64,000 nucleotides of DNA, taken from assembly GCA_011799875.1 (NCBI GenBank), contig CM022302.1, positions 199,188,086 to 199,252,085 of the forward strand. The letters are read 5' to 3'. The translations under genes were made by a program, and so were the position numbers. Of the stretch, positions 43,919 through 54,163 are shown in pieces. How positions within the stretch are numbered: position 1 is the first letter of the stretch; each line of letters begins with the position of its first letter. The notes under the pieces are model-generated. The model had not been told where the DNA came from and made no database searches. It saw only the letters and a list, made by a program, of their open reading frames with translations. This stretch comes from Thinopyrum elongatum (Eukaryota > Streptophyta > Magnoliopsida > Poales > Poaceae).

Positions 43919-45457
43919 TTGCTAGACCATGAGAATGATATGCACTTGCATGAAAGAAATAAAATAGATAAAATATTCTTTGAACAACAACCTCTCCTTA
44001 AACACAATTTGCCTATTGAAACTTTAGGAGGTCCTCCTCCACCTAAAGGTGATCCTGTGTTTGAATTAAAGCAATTGCCTGACACTCTAATGTATGCTTA
44101 TCTTGATGTGAAAAAGATATATCATGTTATTATTAGTGGTAACATTTCAGAACATGAAGAAGAGAAATTATTAAAAATTCCGAGGAAGCACCGTGCTGCT
44201 ATTGGATATACTCTTGATGATCTTAAGGGCATTACTCCCACTCTCTGTCAGCACAAGATTAATATGGAACCTAATGCTAAACCTGTTGTTGATCATCAAC
44301 GATGATTAAATCCTAAGATGAAGGAAGTGGTAATAACTGAAATACTAAAGCTTCTGGAAGCAGGTATAATCTATCCCATAGCTGATAGTAGATGGGTAAG
44401 TCTTGTTCATTGTGTCCCTAAGAAAGGAGGTATTACGGTTGTTCCTAATGATAAAAATGAACTTATCCCACAAAGAATTGTTACTGGCTATAGAATGGTA
44501 ATTGATTTTAGAAAATTAGAGAAAGCTACTAGAAAAGATCATTACCCTCTGCCATTTATTGATCAAATGCTAGAAAGACTATCTAAGCACACACACTTTT
44601 GTTTTCTTGATGGATATTCTGGTTTCTCTCAAATACCTGTTTCACAACATGATCAAGAGAAAACCACCTTTACTTTCCCTTTTGGAACTTATGCTTATAG
44701 ACGTATGCCCTTCGGTTTATGTAATGCACCTGCTACCTTTCAAAGATGTATGACTGCTATATTCTCTGATTTTTGTGAAAAGATTGTTGAGGTTTTCATG
44801 AATGATTTCTCCATTTATGGAACTTCTTTTGATGATTGCTTAAGCAACCTTGATCGAGTTTTGTAGAGATGTGAACAAACTAATCTTGTCTTGAACTGGG
44901 AGAAGTGCCACTTGATGGTTAATGTAGGCATTATTTTGGGGCATAAAATTTCTGAACAAGGTATTGAGGTGGATAGCGCTGAAGTTGATGTAATTGAGAA
45001 AATGCCATGTCCTAAAGACATTAAAGGTATTCGTATTTTCCTCGGTCATGCTGGTTTCTATAGGAGGTTCATTAAAGACTTCTCTAAAATTTCTAGGCCT
45101 CTTACTAATCTTTTACAAAAGGATGTTCCATTTGTTTTTGATGATGATTATGTAGAAGCCTTTGAAACACTTAAGAAAGCCTTAATTTCTGCACCTATTG
45201 TTCAACCACCTGATTGGAACTTGCTTTTTGAAATTTTGTGTGATGCTAGTGATTATGCTGTTGGTGCTGTTCTAGGACAAAGAGTTGATAAGAAATTAAA
45301 TGTTATCCATTATGCTAGCAAAACTCTAGACAGTGCCCAATGAAATTATGCTACTACTGAGAAAGAATTTTTAGCAGTTGTGTTTGCTTGTGATAATTTA
45401 GATCTTACATTGTTGATTCCAAAGTAATTGTTCACACCGATCATGCTGCTATAAAAT
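43919..45457 (+). pseudogene. Ret-G reverse transcriptase and RNase H start
   Basis: The RT follows the linker HRAAIGYTLDDLKGITPTLCQHKI. A CGA-to-TGA type stop (about 44303) interrupts ahead of the fingers. RT blocks are SRWVSLVHCVPKKGG, YRMVIDFRKLEKATRKDHYPLPF, FLDGYSGFSQIPV, YRRMPFGLCNAPATFQRCM and the active site EVFMNDFSIYG. There the usual FMDD reads FMND, so one catalytic Asp is lost. A TAG (44864) and further stops near 45341 and 45424 split thumb (GHAGFYRRFIKDFSKISRPLT) and RNase H (EILCDASDYAVGAVLGQR). The role would be copying element RNA into DNA. Confidence 0.8.
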
Positions 45458-45462
45458 ATCTT

Positions 45463-47334
45463 ATGGAAAAGAAAGATGCTAAACCTAGACTCATTAGGTG
45501 GGTTCTCTTGCTACAAGAATTTGACTTGCACATTACTGATAGGAAAGGAGCTCAGAACCCCGTAGCTAATAACTTGTCTAGGTTAGAAAATATTCTTGAT
45601 GACCCACTAGCTATTGATGATAGCTTTCCTGATGAACAACTAGCTATCATAAATGCTTCTCATAATACTCCTTGGTATGCTAACTATGCTAATTATATCA
45701 TCGCTAAATTTATACCACCTAGTTTCACATGCCAACAAAAGAAAAAATTCTTTTATGACTTAAGACATTACTTTTGTGATGACCCACATCTTTATAAAGA
45801 GGGAGTAGATGGTATTATTAGACGTTGTGTACCTGAGCATGAACAGGAACAAATCCTACGGAAGTGTCACTCTGAAGCCTACGGAGGACATCATGCAGGA
45901 GATAGAACTGCGCATAAGGTATTACAATTTGGTTTTTATTGGCCTACTCTTTTCAAGGATGCCCGTAAGTTTGTCTTGTCTTGTGATGGATGTCAAAGAA
46001 TTGGTAATATTGGTAAGCGTCGGGAAATGCCTATGAATTATTCACTTGTTGTTGAACCATTTGATGTTTGGGGCTTTGATTATATGGGACCTTTTCGTTC
46101 CTCTAATGGGTATACACATATTTTGGTTGCTGTTGATTATGTCACTAAGTGGGTAGAAGCTATTCCAACTAGCAGTGCTGATCATAACACCTCCATTAAA
46201 ATGCTTAAAGAAGTTATTTTCCTGAGGTTTGGAATCCCTAGATATTTAATGACTGATGGTGGTTCACATTTTATTCATGGTGCTTTCTGTAAAATGCTTG
46301 CTAAATTTGATGTCAACCATAGAATTACATCTATCATCCTCAATCTAGTGCTCAAGTTGAACTTAGCAATAGAGAAATAAAATTAATATTACAAAAAACT
46401 GTCAATAGGTCCTGAAAGAATTGGTCTAAGAAATTAGATGATGCACTTTGGGCCTATAGAACATCTTATTAAAATCCTATGGGTATGTCTCCATATAAAA
46501 TGGTTTATGGAAAAGCTTGTCATTTGCCTCTTGAGTTAGAACATAAAGCATATTGGGCAATTAAAGAACTCAATTATGATTTCAAACTTGTTGGTGAAAA
46601 GAGGTTATTTGATATTAGCTCACTAGATGAATGGAGAACCCAAGCTTATGAAAATGCCAAACTATTCAAAGAAAAATTTAAAAGATGGCATGACAAAAGA
46701 ATCCAAAAGTGGGAATTAAAAGTTGTGTAAACTTTGTTTTTGCCACTCTAGATTTTGCCTACTTTGCTTATGCCACTCTAAAATTTGGCATATCATTTTT
46801 GTCACCATTAGTTTTTGACAATACATCACAAATGCCATTCCGTGGCAAAAGCAATAACTTTTCATTTCACTTTGCCACTCTTAGATTTTGACAATGTATC
46901 ACAATTGCCACTCTAAAATTATTGCTTTTGCCACGGAATGGTAATTGTGATGTATTGTCAAAAACTAAGAGTGAAAAAAGTGATATGTGAAATTCTAGAG
47001 TGGCATAAGCAAAGTGGTCAAAAGATAGAGTGGCAAAAACAAAATTTTCCCTTAAAAGTTGGTGAACATGTTCTATTGTACAATTCTCGTTTTAGATTTT
47101 TTGCAGGAAAACTTCTTTCCAAATGGGAAGAACCATATATCATCGAAGAAGTTTATCGCTCTGGAGCTATCAAGATTAATAATGCCGAAGTTACCAACCC
47201 GAAGGTGGTCAAATGGAAAAAGAATTAAACACTATATTTCAGGTACGCCTATTAATGTTGAAACTAACATTATCCAAACCATGACACCGGAGGAACACAT
47301 AAAAGAAACCTTCCAGAACACTCCAGAACCCTGA
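45463..47334 (+). pseudogene. Ret-G RNase H end and integrase, interrupted by a MITE
   Basis: The open block 45463-46380 has the RNase H end ([23 protein letters not shown]), the integrase zinc finger ([13 protein letters not shown]...SCDGCQR) and two core Asp motifs ([18 protein letters not shown]). A frameshift near 46330 leaves the catalytic-Glu segment ([11 protein letters not shown]) in another frame. Stops follow near 46415 and 46470. The C-terminal part (46479-46730, [21 protein letters not shown]) is cut by the MITE at 46726 and resumes at 47062 with GEHVLLYNSRFRFFAGKLLSKWEEPY, a GPY/F-type module. It is non-functional. Confidence 0.8.
46726..47051. mobile_element. Mutator-type MITE (326 bp), near-complete palindrome
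   Basis: Flanked by TTAAAAGTTG at 46716-46725 and 47052-47061, a 9- or 10-bp TSD of the Mutator range. Long terminal inverted repeats include TTTGTTTTTGCCACTCTA and CTTTGCTTATGCCACTCTA, mirrored at the right end. The inner halves also pair (TTTTTGACAATACATCACAA against TTGTGATGTATTGTCAAAAA). It has no coding capacity. Confidence 0.85.
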
Positions 47335-47454
47335 AAAGGAAGACGTACATGATACGATAAGTAAACGGACTCCAAAAAATCCGCAAAAATATTTTCTGTC
47401 AGTTTTGGAATATTAGAAAAAATAGAAAAATAAGAAACAACCGGGAAGGCAACC

Positions 47455-47590
47455 CAGGTCCCCACAAGACACCAGGGCGCGCCTGCCCCACCTGGCGCGC
47501 CCTAGTGGGTAGTGGGCCCCTCGAGCACCTTCCCGACTCTGTTTTCCTCTGGTATGCTTGTTTCCCAAGATAAAAATTCTTTATATACTC
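47455..47590 (+). promoter_or_regulatory. Internal copy of the LTR promoter module in Ret-G
   Basis: CACAAGACACCAGGGCGCGCC at 47463 and GCGCGCCCTAGTGGGTAGTG at 47495 closely match the U3 block of the Ret-G LTRs (40938-40990 and 49903-49940). A TATA-like TTTATATACTC follows at about 47580. It lies directly upstream of the acidic ORF. Whether it drives transcription is inference. Confidence 0.5.
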
Positions 47591-47976
47591 TCCCGGACAT
47601 ATTGCCCACTGCATCACGGAGAAATCCTTTGTTCTTGTTTCGTGCTATTTTTCTTGCAGATCTGAAAATATGTCGTCTCAAGATTCGGATGGAGAGAGAT
47701 ATGTTTCCTACTCCAGATCCAAATATCTTTAAGGATACCTTTCCCTATTTGTGGGCCACAGATGAGGAGGAAGACACCGATCTGGAGGAGATGGAGGATG
47801 CCTCCTCAGATGAAGATGAAGTCCCACTACCTCAACCTGGAGATATGCATGTGGAGTTCAAGAAGTCAAGTCTCCCCAACAGAGAACGCAAATCTAAGAC
47901 CCAATTTATCCCTTCCCATTTTCTACAGGAAAGCAAGGCAGCATTATGCAAGAGGATATTAAAGCTCGAGCAATAG
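47512..47976 (+). CDS. Ret-G acidic ORF downstream of integrase, function unknown
   Basis: The plausible start is ATG 47689 (MERDMFPTPDPNIF...); the frame is open from 47512. The body is strongly acidic (WATDEEEDTDLEEMEDASSDEDEVP), followed by a basic NRERKSKTQFIPSHF segment and a short helix (ESKAALCKRILKLEQ), then a stop at 47974. The reading continues beyond the stop with DNFSLRRKMEKKN and Pro/Ser runs, so the protein was probably longer. It occupies the place of the extra 3' ORF of Athila elements. No signal peptide or membrane helix is visible, which argues against an envelope role. An acceptor-like TTTTTCTTGCAG lies at 47648-47659. Function unknown. Confidence 0.45.
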   Translation: MGPSSTFPTLFSSGMLVSQDKNSLYTLPDILPTASRRNPLFLFRAIFLADLKICRLKIRMERDMFPTPDPNIFKDTFPYLWATDEEEDTDLEEMEDASSDEDEVPLPQPGDMHVEFKKSSLPNRERKSKTQFIPSHFLQESKAALCKRILKLEQ

Positions 47977-49610
47977 AACGATCATTTGAGGGAGGATAAT
48001 TTTAGTCTCAGACGCAAGATGGAGAAGAAGAATGCATCACCACCACCATCATCATCATCACCAAAGAAGGAGACTTAAGTACATGGGTATGGGCACTCCC
48101 CTTGGCTTGTGCCAAGCTTGGGGGAGATGCCCCGGTATCGTATCACCATCACTTTTATTACCTTTACCTATCTTAGCTCGATCCTTAGCTATTTCATGAT
48201 TTAGTTGAATAAAAGTTTAGTATGATCTATTTTTGAGTGCTAGTTTCGTGATCTATCTATCTATGTAATCAAGTGAGAGTTATATAATAAAGTTTAGTTT
48301 GAGTTTTTGCTTCTTTACTTTTATGTTCCAATCAAAATAAAAGAAAATAATGAAAAATATCATATGCTAATCTTATGGTAAGTAATGACATCACATAAGG
48401 AATAGTATAAGTGGTAAAATTTATTGAAACTTGACAAACATAGCATTGGTCAATGATGCAACTCATGAAAGAATTAATAAGGGAACAGAAGATCCACATG
48501 CAAATGTACTATCTTGGACATCTTTTATGATTGTGAGCCCCCGTTAAATATTTTATGCCAAATTGTTGACGTTGGACAAGGAAGACAACATAATGATTTA
48601 TGTTTGTTCATATTCACATAGAAGTTATATTGTCATAGATCCTTCAACATGTGGTGCTTGCTCAATATCTTTGCTAGCCAAAAATCCGCACTAAGTAGAG
48701 ATACTACTTGTGCATCCAAACCCCTTAAACCCAAATCCATGTTTTGAGAGTCCACCATACCTACCTATGGATTGAGTAAGATCCTTCAAGTAAGTTGTCA
48801 TTGGTGCAAAAAGGCAATACAAATTGATCCTAAATGTGTTTGATCTTTTAGTGTAAGGGAAAATAAGCGTTGTATGAACTTGTGATGGCAAAGTAATAAA
48901 AGCGACGAACTGCATAATAAAGGTTGCTATCATAAGGGGCAATATAACATTACGTTCTTTTGGATTAAGGGATTGTGCATACAAAACCAAAAAGCGCGTG
49001 ACAACCTCCGCTTCCCTCTGCGAAGGGCCTATCTTTTACTTTTATGCAAGAGTCAAAGTATTTCCCTCTATCCCTTTTTATTTTTCTCTTTGGCAAGCAT
49101 CATGTGGTGGGGAAAGATCTAGGCACATATATCTAGTTGGATATGAGTGAGCATGAGTTATTATTGTTGACATCACCCTTGAGGTGAATAAGTTGGGAGG
49201 CAAAACTATAAGCCCCTGTCTTTCTATGTGTCTTGTTGAAACTTTTTGCTCATATGTATGCTGTGAGTGTTAGCAATCCTAGAAGATTAAAAGATGGTTG
49301 AGTATGTGGACTTGCCAAAAGGCTCGATACGAGAACCTTCCCAAAAATATGATGAATTGTAGTTGCAAAGTTGACTGAGAACATAGTTTGTTGGTTTTCA
49401 ATAAAGTTTATGCTTTTTACTTCGATGTTGTGATGAATTGTTACTTGTTCATGAGAATTTATATGATAGAGTTTTGTGATAAAGTTTGTTGCTGTTATAA
49501 TAATAAGCATGATGCTACTATGTCCGTATTTTGTTTTTATCGACACCTCTTTCTCTAAACATGTGGTCATGATTTTCGATATCGGCTTTCGCTTGAGGAC
49601 AAGCGAGGTC
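47977..49610 (+). other. Ret-G non-coding 3' internal region
   Basis: About 1.6 kb with no supported gene. A (CAC/CAT)n-like run lies at 48033-48060. An internal AAGCTTGGGGGAGATGCCCC tract occurs at 48113. The region ends at the polypurine tract TAAGCTTGGGGGAGT (49611-49625). Confidence 0.7.
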
Positions 49611-52495
49611 TAAGCTTGGGGGAGTTGATACGTCCATTTTGCATCATGTTTTCCTACTGTTATTTATAGTTTTTTATGCATTATAACACTTTTTGGAGTA
49701 ATTCTAATTCCTTTTCTCTCATAATATGCAAGGTTTACACAAAGAGGGAGAATACCGACAGTTGGAATTCTGGACCTGAAAAAGCTATGTCAGAGATACC
49801 TATTCTGCACACCTCCAAATGAGCTAAAATTTTACGGAGAATTATTTTGGAATATTTAATAAATATTGGAGAAAAGAACTACCAGAGGGGGTCTGCCAGG
49901 TGGCCACAAGACACCAGGGCGCGCCCTGGTGGGTAGTGGGCACCCTGGCCCATCTCCGGTGCCCTTCTTCTGGTATATAAGGTCTTTTGACATAGAAAAA
50001 AAAGGAGATGACTTTCGGGATGGAGCGCCGCCGTCTCGAGGTGGAACTTGGGCAGGAGCACTTTTGCCCACCGGCAGAGCGATTTCGCCGGGGGAACTTC
50101 CCTCCCGGACGGGGAAATCAAAGCCGTCGTCATCACCAACAACCCTCTCATCTTTGGGAGGCCAATCTTCATCAACATCTTCAACAACACCATCTCATCT
50201 CAAACCCTAGTTCATCTCTTATGTTCAATCTTTGTATCAGAATCTCAGATTGGTACCTGTGGGTGACTAGTAGTGTTGATTACATCTTGTAGTTGATGCT
50301 AGATGGTTTATTTGGTGGAAGATTATATGTTCAGATCCATTATGATATTTATTACTCCTCTGGTCTTGAGCATGAATGTAACACCCCATGTAATTAACCA
50401 CAGTGATCACCCTTAGTTAATGCCATGTCAGCAAGTTTAACAGTGCCTAGTCATCATTTGCATCATATTGCATTTCAAACTCCTAATTCAAACTTCAAAT
50501 TAATTTAAAGTGAAAATAAAAGTTGTTCCAAATTGGAAACTAAAATGTTCATTAAATAGCAAATAATTCAGAGGCAATTATAAAATTGTAACCAACATCA
50601 ATGGGATTGGTTAAGTGACCCTAACAACCTCAAACAGTGGCTAACAGCAACATTTAATAACCTTTTGTTTAATCTAAGTTAAATATGAAATTATATTTTA
50701 CCCAAACTAGTTTTTGGTGATAGGTACTGATGCACTGCAATTTGTGAGCTAGGTCACTTGTTTTGTAAAAGTATTTTAGCGGCTAAACAATTTGCAAAAC
50801 AGAAAAGAAAACAGAAATAGAAAAAGGCCGAATTGCTACTGTGGTGCTGGGCCTAAGTTCAAACAGTATAGGCCCAGCCCGCCAGCCAGGTCTTCTCCCT
50901 CCTCCCGCACGTGTCAGCACGTGCGCGCATCCGAACGGTGCTCGCCTCGCTGTCGACGATCCCACGGCTCCCCGTCGCTGATAAGAGCAACCCCGAGCCC
51001 CTCTCACCCGTCCCCGCAACCCTAGCCCTCACTCGCTCGCTCACGCCTCACCTTTTCTTCTTCCCCACCTCGCCCGAAAGATGCCGCCGCCGCCACCGCT
51101 CGATCCCGCGGCCATCGTGCCCCGATTGCCTCGCCGACATGTCCATCATCATCACCGGCCTCGACTACGTCGCCTGACCCCGCGCATTGGAGCTCGGCGC
51201 CGCTGCATCGACCTCCCCGAGCTCTTCTTCCCCACATGGTCGTCTTTGTCTCCGGCGCCGATTCGCCGCCTCGAGCCCTCCCCGAGCCCGCTATTGCACA
51301 CCTACAGGGCCCGGTGAGCAGTCGCCGCCTTCCCCCTCTCTTTTTTGCTCGATATCGTCACTGTAGTGGTCGCATTGGAGATGCCCGAATGCGCCGCCGC
51401 CTGACCTCGTCGCCGGCATAGCCACGGTGACCTAATGGTCCCGTGCGTGCCACCATCGCGCTCACCGCACCGCGTAGGCCTTGCCTAGCCGTTTTGTTGC
51501 CCGCAAACGCACCCCAGCCGCTGATCCCCACTCGCCCGACTCCGACCGTCCGCCGATGAGCTTGTAGCGCTTAGCTCCGGCCACCGCAGTACCTCACACT
51601 ACCGCCATTCACCGCGGCATCTTCTCGCCGTTCCAACGCAACCATCCGCGGCCAAAACGGTGCCCTATGCACGTTTTCCGACCACCTCCCGAAGCCGCGC
51701 CGCCGCAAACGCGCTCGCCGGCGAGATTCCGGCAAGTTGCCAGTGATGCTGAGCTGGCCTGACAGGTGGGGCCCGCTGTGCCACTGACCAGTTGGTCCAG
51801 TTGACCTGTTGATTGGGTCAACTGCTGACTAGGCTGGCCCCGTGTCACTGACATGTGGCTCCCGCCCATTTAAACGATTTTAAATAAATAGAAATCGGTT
51901 AATTAATTAAATTAATTAATTAAAACATTTATTACCCACTGACTAGTAGGCTGTACCACCCTAATTAACCTGTTTAGTTAATCTAACCCTTCTGTTAAAA
52001 CTACTGTCAATGACATGTGGGTCCCACTGGACCCACAGGTCAGGTTTGACTCTGGTCAGCGGACTGTTGACCGCTGACATCACCTCTATGTCATGATGAC
52101 ATCATCCCATACTGTTTTGGATAATGTTGATTTAAAATAATTAAATAAAATCCAGAAAATGATTAAAACTTTAGAAAATCATAGAAAATAAACAGTAGCT
52201 CGGATAAAAATACTTTGTACATGAAAGTTGCTCAGAACGATGAGACAAATCTGAATACGCCCTTCGTGTTGCTGTCAGATGCCCCTAACTACCTGAACAT
52301 GGAACTTTTAGACTGATTTCGATAAATGAATAGTGCTCAACTTTAATAAAGTAAATCCAAATAAATTCCTAAATTAACTAAATCATCTAGTTAGGCAGTA
52401 GAACACCTCTGCATATCATTCAGGCATTTCATGCATATTCTTTGCATTTTTGTCGTGAATTTATTATTTCTTTCTCCCTCCTTCTCTCTCGATAG

Positions 52496-54163
52496 ACGCC
52501 GAGACCGACGCCGACGCAGCAGAGTATGACTACGCTCCGGACGAGCAGCCTTCTGACGACCAGCCCCTCTCAGCAGAGCTTCCAGGCAAGCCCCCCCCCC
52601 TTGAACAATCCGATATCGCCCATTCCATTCTCTCATGCTTGCATTAGATTTTGCTACTGTAATTGATTGCTCCTATCCTGATGCATAGCCTGCTTTTTGT
52701 AACCTGCTTATTGATACCTACCTGCTTAACCTAAACTGCTTAGTATAGGTTGGTTAGTGATCCATCAGTGACCCCCACTTTGTCCTTGTTGTCTCTGCTT
52801 CATCATCGACGACTCGATCAACGTGATCGACGACCAGAGACCGACACCTCACTTCACCCCTTTTGTTGTACGACTCTGCATAGTTACTATCGAGTGCCGA
52901 GGGTGATACCTCATAACGCACTCCTGATGATAACTCTGCAGTGTAGCTGTTCGGTCGTGGTCATCGAGGGTGATTCCTCCTTAACCACTCCCGATATGAC
53001 TCTGTCATGCAACCCCTCAAGTGTGAACCTCGAGGGTGATTCCTCCTACATTCACCTTGATGATTTCATCGAGTGGAATCCACCGAGTGTGATTCCTCGG
53101 GGTTTCCCCCTTGATGTTATGACCACACGGTTACTTTGACCTTTGTCGCAGGCGGGTCGACCCTGAGGGGTACCCGCGGGGAAATTATGCAGTCGGGCTT
53201 GCCAGGAGGGCACCCGAGAGAGATATTGTGGCGAAGCGTCAGAAACTCTGATCGTCTCCGCGAATTATTAAATATGCCTAACAGATTTGGGTATTTGATC
53301 TGAGTGGGTCGTCGTGCCCTATACGTACTACCACCACATGGGATAATGGTTTATGGGGCCCTCTACGTTGTACGTTTCTCCCGAAAGCTCATCAGACGTC
53401 ATAGTTCACCGTGCGGGCTGATTGTTGGGGTTGGGCTGGATACTTCACTGACGAGTTCAGTGTCGCGCCTGCTCCCCGGCCAGTCTCACAACGCGCAGGA
53501 GCGCCCGGGGCGATGGCCCAAGACCCCTGGGTGTATAGGTTAGTCCGGCGTGTTGACCTCTCTACTGAGCCTAGGTAGGGCGCTGCTTTGTGTCGATCTC
53601 TCGAGGCCGGACATTACCCAGCAAGTGTGTCCGGCCAGAGGTGATCGAGCGTGTTGGGTAACAGTAGTGCACCCCTGCAGGGAAGTGATCTATTTGAATA
53701 GCCGTGTCCACGGTAACAGGACGCTCAGTTTGGTATCCCGATCTATTACTTGAACTAGATACTTGTTTAATTTGAAGCTCCGGGATCGCTTTCTTGCAGG
53801 GAGTCGAGGAAGGATCTCTAGGCTTTGCCTCAACATGCTTGCTTAATAAAATGCTTTTCTGTACTCTTCTAATTGCTGCAAGATGGTGGCTTCGTGAAGA
53901 TGCTAGTCTTCAATAGGACTAGGTCTTCTCTCTATTCTGGCATTTCTGCAGCCCAGTCCACATATACAGCCTTTCTTTGATAATGTTGCATATGTAGTGT
54001 AGATCCTTGTTTGCTGAGTACTTTGGATGAGTACCCACAGTTGCTTTGCTACCTCTTTTTCCCCCATACCCCTTTTGATGTAACCTCAGATGATGGAGCT
54101 CAGGAGCCAGATGACACTGCAGGAGCTTACTACCAGGAGGGCCCAGACGGCACGTACTACTAG
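52496..54163 (+). CDS. Candidate two-exon acidic ORF inside the Ret-H solo LTR
   Basis: Exon A (52496-52585) follows TTCTCTCTCGATAG and ends at TTCCAG before GCAAGC, the same GC-type donor as in Ret-F. Exon B (54090-54163) follows TGTAACCTCAG and ends at TAG. Both exons start with two bases completing a codon, and exon A ends with one base, exactly as in Ret-F. The joined frame stays open: exon A reads AETDADAAEYDYAPDEQ and on to ...LSAELP; exon B reads DDGAQEPDDTAGAYY and on to a GTYY end. It is acidic and Tyr-rich. The upstream exon is unresolved and function is unknown. Confidence 0.4.
52870..53110 (+). repeat. Degenerate repeats in the Ret-H LTR
   Basis: Several diverged units of roughly 70 bp built around TCGAGGGTGATTCCTCC and a following ACTCTG word. 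The block lies inside the proposed intron, like the better-preserved array in Ret-F. Confidence 0.55.
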
